In this document: positions 37,801-49,800 of the stretch, piece by piece
Position numbering within the stretch: position 1 is the stretch's first letter
Layout of the letters: each line of letters starts with the position of its first letter
DNA from: Gorsachius magnificus
Lineage: Eukaryota; Chordata; Aves; Pelecaniformes; Ardeidae
Direction: 5' to 3'
DNA: 64,000 nt
NCBI GenBank assembly: GCA_034008185.1
Contig: CM067086.1
Coordinates: 29,533,007 to 29,597,006, forward strand
Notes under the pieces: generated by a model
Told to the model about the DNA's origin: nothing
What the model saw: the letters and a program-made list of their open reading frames with translations, nothing else
The model's database searches: none
Program-made: the position numbers and the translations under genes

Positions 37801-40800
37801 ATGCTCTAGACTCGACTTAGGTCTGCATTCCCTAGCTCCAGACAGATATATATTAATCATGTTAACTTTTCTAGAGCCTCTAGATAAAATCCTGAAGGGC
37901 ATTAACAGTGTTATCCTCATTCATATACTCTTCCTAGGCACTCAAGCCCTGCCCCCTCTTTTTTCTCTGGGCTACCATCAGTGCCGCTGGAATTATGAGG
38001 ATGAGCAAGATGTCATGGCAGTAGATGCTGGCTTTGATGAACATGACATTCCTTATGATGTGATATGGCTGGACATAGAGCACACAGATGGCAAGAGGTA
38101 TTTTACTTGGGACAAAAAGAAATTCCAGAACCCCAGAAAGATGCAAGAACATCTCAGGAAGAAAAAGCGCAAGGTAAATAATATAGCAGGAAGAAAGTAT
38201 TTCTTTGTGGTGTGAAGCTACCCAATCTAGCTTTAACCAAGGTACTTCAGATACGGGAAACAGTTTAACTACAACAGAGTAAATTAGACTGTGTTGCAGT
38301 CTGGTGGTGCTTCCAGTGCACCGGCTATCTTGTTTAATTCAGTTACTCCTGCCGTTTTATTATTTCATAGTTAGTTCTGTACTCTGACTATCAGGCTAAG
38401 TTTGACCCATGTGAAGCTCCATCTTACAGAAGCAGCCCAGTCCTGCTCTTGATGGGCACAGTAGAAAATTTTTCTACTTAACATGACCTTTCACCATTGG
38501 TAGTTGCTATCCTCACTTCAGCTTTTCTTTGTATTGATAATGCTACTTATTTTCTGCTTATACTGAGATTTGTCCTTTATGTTGATATGATTACTTACCA
38601 TAAACTAAATGGTCTTTTCCTTCTGGTGACATCCTGGTATGATGTGCAATCTGTTAGCTCAGTTAGTCTTTATTTCTGCTTTTACAGCTAAAGTATTTTC
38701 CTTGGAATTACAGAGGTATTAAAACGTACACAGCTAATATCTAAAAGTTGTAGAAGTGCTTAATACTTGATCTTTGCCAAAAGTCAATACACAGGGACCA
38801 CTGAAATAGCATTCAAGTTTTATAATCTCTTCATTGGAGCTATAGTACTTTCTCAGCTTTAGAGCAAGGCAGTTAATGGCAGCAGAAAGTAACTGCAAAA
38901 TACAATACATGGATGTTTAAAAAAAATTAGAAACCTCCATGCTATACAAAGTAAGATATATTTAAATGTCTTAAGGCAAATGATTTTAAGCAGGGACATG
39001 AACATGGAAGTCAGATATCTTCCCATTTACAGAATACAGCAGTATTTTTAGGGGTTGGGGTACTTGCTTTTATCTGAAACAATGTTTGTTGGCCCTTATT
39101 GTAAGTATGAATCCGTGCCCTCCTTGTAAATTCAGCTATTATACATAAGTGTAGCACAGTATATACAAGAACTGGTAACTGCTTTCTAAAATTAGTGGCA
39201 CAGCTACCTTCTTTACCTGAAGTGAAATCATTATCTGCCTTTTATCAAAAGTGAACTTTTACTGTTTTGTTCAGTACACTTGACACTAATGATGCATTTT
39301 ATTTTGGTATCCTGGCAGCTTGTCGTCATTGTAGATCCCCACATTAAGGTTGATCCTGCATACACCCTGTATTCACAGGCAAAAGACAAGGGATATTTTG
39401 TGAAAGACAGAAATGGGCAAGATTTTGAGGGCATCTGTTGGCCAGGTAAAAAAACACTCTGTCTCTACATTTCAAGCTGTTTATTGTAAAAATTTTGCAG
39501 AATAGTTTAATTGGGACCCATGGAAGTGGAATTAAATTCTTACATTCCTTGCCTTTTTTGTAACTATTCATAATTTCAAATACTTTGTTGTTTCTTTGGT
39601 ACAGTCATGTTCTAATTGCCTCAGCTGTATAACTTCCACCATTATGTCTGTTGGCTCTGCAGATAGTCCCAGTGCCTAGAGCTAAAAAGGTTGGATTTGT
39701 TGATCAGAACAGCCATCCCTCTTCCCAACTTGTCGTAGGTAACAGAAATGCAGTCTGGTCTGTTGCAGTGAGCACAGCTTATGTGGGCTGGATGAAATTA
39801 AGTGAGCCCTGATACTGAAGACTTTAATTCAATCATTATATAGTGATTTGACATGTTATTTTTCATGAGGAGATCTCACTGTGGGGAGGCGAAGGAGGTG
39901 TTCCCCCTTCTTTGCAGAGAGAAAGCCCACAATCCTGGCAAAGGAATGAATATGGGAAAAATCAGGAACATATTACAACTTCTAGCAGCATGGCAGGATG
40001 TAGTTATTCAGCTTCTCAGTGACACTTCCCTGTTTGAGCTCAGAATACCAGGGATGCTCTCTCTCCCTCACTTCCTGTTCACATCTGAACATGTTTCAAA
40101 CTGCTAGCAGCCATCCTTATATGGTGCTGAGCTTCAGACCTTCAGAATCCACACGTGTTCATCTGCAGAACATAGCAAGGGATGTACTGAGTTCCAAGTC
40201 AACCTGGAGTTTGCTCTTGAGCTTTTGTCTCAGAAACAATAGCGGCCATATTATTGCTGCCCATTGTGAAAAGCATCCTAGCTTTAGGCCTCTCTATTTA
40301 GGTGCAGAGATGATGCATGCATGCTTTTAAAATCAGGTAAATAATTGGGATCTCCCACATCCACAGGTTCCTCTTGTTACTTGGATTTCACCAATCCTGA
40401 AGTGCGAAGATGGTATGCAGATCAATTTGCCTTCAAAACATACAAGGTGTGTATCTATTTGCTCCAATCTACATGTGCCAGAAAGCCTGAAAATGGGGAA
40501 AAGAGAGAAGATAAACTATTGGTTAAGCAAGTTGGTGGCTTTTGTAGCTGTATTATCATAACCTAGGGGAAAATATCTTGATAAGCTGAAGGACCATGTA
40601 ATCATTTTCTCCATGGACTTGTCTATACTAAGAAAGTTGGAATCCATATGCCACCAGTGAACCTGCTCACTTAGTTGTAGAAGTAGGATGCAGGCATTTT
40701 AGCAATCCATAATCTAACACAGCTGCTGCAATTTCAGCTTTTACTACCATGATAGCACATAAGGAGTGATGTGGGAGTGCGCTCTCATAGCTCATAGGCA

Positions 40801-43800
40801 CTTCACGCTGACCTTCCTTCCAGCTTTCCTGCCTAGTGCTGAAAGTGTCTGGGTGACCACTGCTGGACACCTCCAGTTCCCCCCCCCCAGCCCCGAGTTC
40901 TGTTTTGTAGTGGGGTTGTTGACACCACTTCTCTAGTAGACATGTACAGTAGACATTTCTCATGCTGCTTTTCCTCTCCAGTTTTTCTCTTCTGGCCTTT
41001 TCTGACTTTTTCCTCATAGCTATTGAATACTTTTTTCCCATAGTAGAAGGCAGGAATAGCAAGTAACTACTAAGTTTTGTAAGAATTGCAAAAATCAGGT
41101 GGTATTGTAGGCTACCACCCTGACCAGAAGGGCCACCAAGAGAGATGAGATGAATGACTGGCAGCTTTCAAGTGACCACAGGGGTATAATTACCATGTCT
41201 TGCTTTGCTGCTGCTGTTTCTTCTCATACCCCAGACTGGTCTGACACCCACTAGAGAGAAACACATTAAGTCACAGCAATGGTTCTGTTATGTCTTCATT
41301 GCAAAACTGTGTCATAGGGATCCACTAATATCCTCTTTATATGGAATGACATGAATGAGCCTTCAGTCTTCAAAGGAGCAGAACTAACAATGCAGAAAGA
41401 TGCTGTGCACTACAACAACTGGGAGCATCGTGAAGTACACAACCTCTACGGATTCTACCAGGTAGAGTATCTGGAGACACAAACTAGCATGTCTAGAGTA
41501 TGTCTAATGTAGTAATTTACACAGTAGTAGGTATTCTGTAACCTCCATCAAGGACTGAAACTCTGCTGTGCTGGATATTGCTATATTTGAAACAAACTCT
41601 GTGACTGGTCACAAGAAAATGTGACAATATCCATGCCTTTCTACCATAACAATGTAAATGGCATTGTCTGTGACCACACAATATTAATAATTTTTTTTGT
41701 TCAAGTATATCCTAGTAAGAAAGTATTGCTTTAATAACAGGTGAGTACAGATTTCTTAATTTTCCTGCCTTGGAAGGGCTAAAAGGCAGTGCAGCAAATA
41801 TCCTAATTATAGTGTTTGTCTTCCTGACTTTTATATTAATGATTTTCAGCAAATGGCAACTGCAGAAGGACTCGTCAGACGTTCTTCAGGAAAAGAGAGA
41901 CCGTTTGTCCTCACACGATCTTTCTTTGCTGGATCACAGAAGTATGGTAAGGATGGCCTAGCTGAATGCCTTCCATACTGCTTTGTTCTATTAAGTTCGG
42001 CATATAGTAGTTAAGTCTAGAGAGAACAGAAACTGTCTTAAAAATACTGACATGGAGTGCAAGCAATTAAGAAAATCAGGAGAGGCTGGCAAAGTGTGTA
42101 CAAGTTAAAGGCAGAACAACAACCTGTGTCCTGAGACAAACCACTACCTGCTTTTGCTGCCTATTTCAGGAGCATGCATACATAAAGAAAAAAGAGTTGC
42201 AGTTCACCAGTAGTTCATGACCATTCTTGTATTCTTTCCTTAACTGCAAGCATAAGCTGAAGCATATGCTCAGCTTTCCTGTGTAATGCTGAAAGTGGGT
42301 ATTTCCAGGGGCAGTGTGGACTGGAGACAACACGGCAGAGTGGGGTTACTTGAAAATATCTATTCCAATGCTTCTCACCATCAGCATGGCAGGGATTTCG
42401 TTCTGTGGAGGTAAGGTGTTTAGCTGAAGTTGCTCACTATGCATAAATCACTGGTGCCACCAAGCTTGTATCCCAAGACAGACTTCAACACAGATGGTGG
42501 AAAGCTCAACAGTCCAGTGCATTTCCAGGCAGTTTCAGAGGTTAGTCTGGTTTCAGAAGCCAAGCAAACCTGGTGCTGACCATCATTTCTCCACTAATTC
42601 TTACATAGTGTTTACCTACCATCTGGAGCAGTAATCCTCAGGTGGTGTTCCGAAGCATCACTGTGACAGTCCTCTGTCACTGGGGAAAGCACTCAGCCTC
42701 CAAAAGCTCTCTTGAGATTTTTATTAAAGGATAACTTGTTACACAAATTTTCCACTCTTATTTGGACAAGCAGCTGCCCAGCAGCAGAATTGCAAGCACA
42801 CTGTGAAATGCATGGATTTGTACACTTGGAATGTTTGTTAGAGGAGAACTTCACATTTTTCAGAATAATTTCCAAAAATGTGTATTTTTATTTGTCTGCG
42901 CAATATCTAGCTGATGTGGGAGGGTTTATTGGAGATCCAGAACCAGAATTACTTGTTCGCTGGTATCAGGCTGGAGCCTACCAGCCCTTCTTCAGAGGTC
43001 ATTCTAACATGGAGAGCAAACGGCGAGAACCGTGGCTCTTTGGGGAGAAGAACACCCAGATCATCAGGGAAGCCATTAGAGAGCGCTACGTCCTCCTGCC
43101 ATACTTATACACACTGTTCTATCGGGCACACACAGCGGCTGAACCAGTTATGAGGTAAGTCAGGAGGAGGTTTAGTGATTATCTTCAGGAAGTTACTTGG
43201 AGGAGGGAGGTTAAATTACAATCTCATACTTTTGTGATTATTTATTTAAATAGTAAAAAGAAGAAAACCACAAAAATTACTAAATTCTATTTTCATGCGT
43301 TCTGCAGGTTTGGTAGGGTTCTCAGAGGAAATTATACATTTTGGGGTTTTTCCAGCCCACACTTAAAACAGTGCTTAATGGACTCTGAACTTGCTGACCT
43401 AAAAACATACAGTCCCCTCATGAAAATATTTGTTACTGCTGAATTGGTATTGTTATAAAAGCTTATTTCATATTGATAATTTGATCATTTATCTCTGCAA
43501 TATTTCTTATTATTTTTCTTTTAGTAGAGAATCTAATAATTAGAACAGAAATGAAATTAGAAAATAAACTTTTGTTCTGCTTCTCTCTAACCCTTTCAGC
43601 AAGAGATGAATGTCATTAATCTCCCTGGTATTGCTGTGTCTTTGGGGTTGCCCTAGAACTGTCCTTTTGCACCACATTTACCTATTCTTATGTGAACACA
43701 ACTCCTAATTTTTAAAAATGTAAAGGTCTTTTTGAAAAGAGTTGAGTGGTTTGAGTTTTGAAGATGATTTGCATTACAGACATAGTGTGAGCATCTGTCT

Positions 43801-46800
43801 GCACTTGTGTAGGCGTAGATGCTCCTGTTGTACTCACTGACACAGACAGCGGGTTTCTGTCTTTCTTGAAATGAAGCTCATGTTGACACGTGCACTGCCC
43901 ACAATACTAAATAAAATGTCAATTATGTTAAATTTGCTGCAGTAGGTACAGAATTAGAGAGGAAGCATGGTATTTTTCTCACTGAGACAAGCAGAGTGGA
44001 AAATGTGTGAACAGCACGTGAACAGCAGGGCTGCAGTGAACAAGTAGATGCCTGTAAGCAAGCAGGTGAACCAGGCTTTTCGTGTAAGGAAACCCAGACC
44101 TTGTCTCTGAATGAAATATTACTGTCATAATCTCTCAAACTTTTTAAATATACAACTCCTGTTTGTAACCAGATGGTTATTGCACTGCCCGTTTTTGAGA
44201 AAGACTGAATATGGACTTCTAGTGCAGGTTCTTCAGTCATGACCGGGAGGACACATGCTATAAAAGCAGTAGTGAGCTGCTGAGAACAGGATGGACTGCA
44301 CTGCAGAGAGCAGCTCATCAGGTGTTAGCATTGCTGGCAGACTGTGACAGAAAGGCTCATCCATCTCCCCTTTACTAGAAAGAAGGTATATGTAGTGCAA
44401 GTTTGTAAGGAAGAAGGCAGGAGGGAAGAAAGTGAGGCTGCAGGAGGCCAAACTCTAGGTGTATTGGAGTGTCTTAACCCATGTTGTGTACTGGGAATCT
44501 CATCAGTGATTCAAAAGGGGTACTTTAAGGCACAGAAGAGGACCTTGCCCTATCTTCAGTTCTTGATAGCTGTACCTTGTAAAGAGAGGGAGAAAATTGA
44601 GCCTGAACTTGCCAGAAGGCCTTGGATAGGCTGGTGGGAGAGGAGAAACTAACTGAATCCCACTATCTTTCTTTCTACAGACCTCTCTGGATAGAGTTTC
44701 CAGGGAAAATAGAAACTTTTGGCGTGGAAAATGAGTACATGCTGGGTAAGCAGGTGTCTTCTCATTCTCTGGAATTTGAGTTAAATATTTTTGAGGTGAT
44801 AGAGAGTCGCATAACTGCCCAAGACTTTTGTAACTGAATAAAGGATTTGAGACCTCTTCAAGGGACCTAGTTTTAACAGTACTTTGAAAACAGTGGTCAT
44901 ATGAGATGCAAAAACTGGGTTCAATCTCACTAATCACTTTGAAAAAACATCATCTGTTTTGCCCTGAAACATGGAAGTTCACTGTAGCAGCTAAGACCAC
45001 AAGCTGCATCAGAAATGACAGTAGTAAACAACTACCATCCAAAGCCAATTTTTTTTTACTCCAATATGGCTGGCTGCTAAAGTCAGTTTTCTCAGAAATT
45101 AAGCTTAAGAGATGAATGTGTTTATATAAAGCACATTCAGCCTATACGGGAAGAGAGAATGGGACGGGAATGTTGCATTTCGTTATTTTTTTTGTTACGT
45201 CTGAGCTCAAGAGTGCCTACTAATGGCCTTCAAATGAAGGGGCATTCACTTCTCATGCAGGAATCTGATCGAGGTAGGCAGGACAGGGCAGCAAAGCTAA
45301 GTGTGGTGAAGTAAAGCATTTCAAAGGACTCTGGGAGTTCAGCTGGCATCACCGGTGGGCAAGGAGGGAAGAAGTTAACAAACTGTACAGTCTATATACA
45401 TGAATGTATTTTTTTAGGAGTAAAGAAGAACCATCCACAGTGCAATAGGATTAAACAGATTTATTTTTTTTTACAAAAAACACTCTTTTGGTTAGAAAAA
45501 CGTATTTTTTTTGTTCAACCAAAGAGCAAACAGGTAGTCATCTCTTAGACTATGAGGGACCCAGAAGTGCCTCCAAGCTGGTGGGTGTACAATGCAGCCC
45601 ATCCGCAGCCCAGTGTCATAACAGAACAAGACGCAAGCAGCCATCAGCTCCCTACACGTGCCTTTTATTCCGGTAGAAAGTGAACCTAAGCATATGGCAT
45701 GCCCATGCAAGCCCCTAAAATGGCTATGGGAGGCTGACAACCCCAGAACACAGAGCTGCTGCTCCGATGAGATGCAACCTTGAAGACCACAGCTACGTTT
45801 ATGTTTTTCTCCAGGAAATGCTTTGTTGGTACATCCAGTGACGGAGCAAGAGGCCAAGGCAGTGAGTGTTCTGCTTCCAGGGCCAGAGGAGGTGAGGATG
45901 AATATAAAGCTGCTCAGTTGATCAGCCCAAGGAAGTATTTTATACAGCAACCTTCCAGCTCCCCATCTCATAACCACTGAGCACTGCTGCTGTGCGAAGT
46001 CCTGGCCAGCCGTTCTGTACCACTCTGAACCTTCCTTCCATCTTGATACCTCGCATGTGTGGCTCAGAGTAAATTTACTTTCTTGCTTTTCTAAGAGCTG
46101 CTGCACAAATCTCAGGCCTCCTATAATTTAAATCTCCCCTCAGGGGTTGCTATTTCTCATGGAACACTGAAAAACAATTTCACTAAATTGTCAATTCCCT
46201 TTTTTCATGTATTTCTCTTTGGGTTAAACTTCTCTTTTATGTGGAAGAAGAGGGATCTTTGAAGTAAGGTCATAAGGAAATCAGAGGGAAGCTGTGAGGA
46301 GGGAAAATTATAACAATGAAATAAAAGCTTCAGTAGCCTGGGATGTGTATAACAAAGACTTGCACATGTATAGAAATCAGTTCCTCTCTGAAGTTAAATT
46401 ATTTGTCCACAGGACAGCGCTGTGATCCACTCCTACACAGAGCATTTGGCTGCAGCAGCTAGGAAGTGGGGGAAGGGATTTGAGGAAAATAGTTCCTAAG
46501 GGCAAGCCTGAGTTGAGTGAGGAATGAGAGGAAAGACAGCAGCAAAGGGAAGCGTGTGAGTCCATGCAGAGCCCTGTGACTCTCTTAATGCACCCAAGGA
46601 CACAGAATTCTTCTCAGTATAAGGAGAAAAACAGACTAGGCTCTCCTAACAAGATAAGAAAAATATTTTTATCAAGATCTCTGTGGGAATTGACTGACTG
46701 GCACACTTAAAGCAGTTAAAACTGGAAGTTTCAGATGTAGCTCTTCTTTGTGACCCTGTTATTAGCAACTTTGTTGTTAATTTTAACTTTAATATAAATA

Positions 46801-49800
46801 TGCTTATTCTGGAACTCAGCATTTCTAGCTAAAAAAAAAAAAAGGTATTTCATTGTTTTGCACTTCCAGATGTTTTAAGACGTACAAGATGTTATGCAAA
46901 CTGTATCACCAGCTTATTTTTGTGCTTCAGGAATGAGAATTTATCTTTCCATCCAGAAGGTCATTTGATTTAAAAAGTAAATGCTATTTCTTGCACATCA
47001 AATAGATTGTTAGGAATAGCAACAGTAAGGTTAAGCAGAAGAGTAACTGCATCTGCAGAAGGAACAGACCTTGCTTTATATGTCATGCTCATTCTTTTTT
47101 CATTTTTCCTAGATTTGGTACGATTTCAGAAAATTTAAACGAATAGAAGATCTAGGCGCTCTGAAGATCCCAGTAACACTGGAGAATGTATGCTTTTGTT
47201 TTAAACTACTACTTCCACTGAGCAGAAAAAAACCCTAACAAACAGGCTTTTGTTTTGTCGACATTCAAAGTCAGAAATGTGACATTTCAATTTCCTTCTA
47301 GGAATGTAATCTGAGATAGCTTTTGTAAAGAAGAAAGGTCCCATCTCCTTTGTTGTTAGATGAAACACTAATGTGTCCCAGTGGTAGAGAAAAGTGAGAT
47401 GATGTAAGGGTGACTTCTCCAAGCAAAGACATTTCGCTTGTACACATACAGGAAGATTACTACTATTCCCATTGTTACTTGAATAGTTTTATGTACTTGT
47501 GTCGTGGATAGAGTGAGAATGCACTTCACTTCTAAGAGAGGAGCAAGAATATACTTTATTGATGTAAAACAGTGAGTTAACAAAGTTCAGTGGTAAATGT
47601 GACAGTGGTTTATAAGATTCAGTGGCAAGGTACACTTGATTATTTACTGCATAGAGGACAGGGTCAGACAAAACTGTCAGGGAGACCCTCCCGTTGAGTC
47701 ATAAGGTTCAGAAAAGATCCCCTTGCTTTCTAAACTCCTCAGAGAGGCGTGGCTGGATCCAATCCTAGTCCCAGACTTGGTCAACAATTTATGTCTAAAG
47801 GATTATGTATGCACAATCAATCCTTTATATCACTTAGCTAAGATTTCAATGTTTAGCATGCTATTAGTCACTTACTGAGGATCTTCTGCGGCAAGGAACC
47901 TCTCACCTCAAGGAATAACCTTGAGAGGTGTCCCTACATAAGGGGACATCCTGGCATGCAGCCCGCTGCTGTGCAGGATTGCTCAACAGGCCCTGGGCTG
48001 TTCATTATTTATGGAATAAGATGATTGACTTATAGTCATATTTGCATACCAGCAAGATATCTGAATCACTGAATCAGACAGCCCTTGGCCACTGTGTTGT
48101 CATCCATCCCCAAAGCCCAGTTGGATGCAGCCATCGCGACCCCCACTGGTGGTTATTGCTCACGAGGTGGGGAGGAAGCACACAACTTGTGGTAGAAGTT
48201 CATTTCTGAGCTTTGATAAGAACAAGCTTCAGTTTTCCCTGTTCCAGGTTAAAATTATACGGTCAGAGTACATGAACCTTTCTACCCTGGCTTTGTTTTT
48301 TGCAGATTCCTGTATTCCAGCGGGGGGGCACTGTGATACCTCTGAAGACCACAGCTGGAAAATCCACTGAATGGATGATAGATATTTCTTACGAACTCCG
48401 CGTGGCCCTGGACACAGAGGTACTCTGAGACGACATTCCCTTTACAAAGTTGTCTTTTAGTCCATCTGACCTTTTTAGGTCCTTGCTACCTGTTCGATCA
48501 GCACAATGGTATCTGCACCTGTATGCCAAATGGCTCTCCTCCACTTCTCCTCTTTGGGGGGGCTCCCACCTCCCTCCCACTCTTCCTGCAAAGTGAGACT
48601 ATCAGAGTATAGCAGAGACAGAATATTTTTCTTACTTTTCTCAGCCCTCCTCTAGTCCCTTGGAGGAAGGAGCAGAGAATGGGCAGGCCACAAATTTCCT
48701 CTTGGACACAGAGAGAGAACTTCCCACAACTGTCTTTTCTAATAAATGAGGTGACACCTGGCACCCACATCAGTTTACAAAACTAGAATGTCCAAGTCTT
48801 CAAGCACTCTCAGAGCTAGACTCCCTGAGCCGTCTGGGGATCCAAGTTGCTAAAGAAAAATAAACACACACCCCTCACTATGAAGCATAACATACAGCGA
48901 GACATTTTTGTTTTCATTGTTGTTGTGGTTTAACCCCAGTCAGCAACTAAGTAGCACACAGCCACTCACTCACCCTCCCCACCACCATCCTGTGGGATGG
49001 GGGAGAGAATTGCGGGAAAAAAAAGTAAAACCCATGGGTTGAGATAAAGACAGTTTAATAGGACAGCAAAGGAAGAGAAATTATAATAATGATAAAAGAA
49101 TATACAGAACAAGTGATGCAAATGCAATTGCTCATCACCCACTGACCAATGCCCATCCCAAAGCAGCGATTGCCGCCCCCCTGGCCAACTGCCCCCAGTT
49201 TATATACTGAGCATGATGTCATATAGCATGGAATATCCCTTTGGCCAGTTTGGGTCAGCTGTCCTGACCAGTATGCTCCCTCCCAGCTTCTTGTGCACCT
49301 TGTGTCCACGGCTAGTCTAAGCACTACTTAGCAACAGCTAAAGCATCAGTGTGTTATCAACATTCTTCTCATACTAAATCCAAAACACAGCACTATGCCA
49401 GCTACTAGGAAGAAAATTAATTCTATTACAGCCAAAGCCAGGAAAATTGTCCAGCACTAGAAACTGCTGTTAATTTGTACTCCATCTGGTGTGTTTCACA
49501 GGCCTGTGCAATAGGTGAGCTCTATCTAGATGATGGCCATTCATTTCAGTATCTCCACAAGAAGCAGTTCCTGTATCGGAAATTCACTTTCCACAAGAAC
49601 ATTCTCTCTTGCAGGTAATAGCAATTATGGACAAAAGCCACCGACATGCTGTCATTGGACAGGCCTTTTATAGTTCATGAAGCCTTCTTACAAATGTAGA
49701 GGTATTAATCTTATCCATTGCTTGCAAAGACCCAGAGCACACAGAATCTGCCATAAAACTGCAGAGGTAAACAATGGTCTGCATAAGTCTAAGGGCAGCC

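Noticed and set aside
45492..46106. Minus-strand open frame of 204 codons
   Set aside because: Antisense to GANC exon 19 and its flanks, no recognisable domain; a chance frame.
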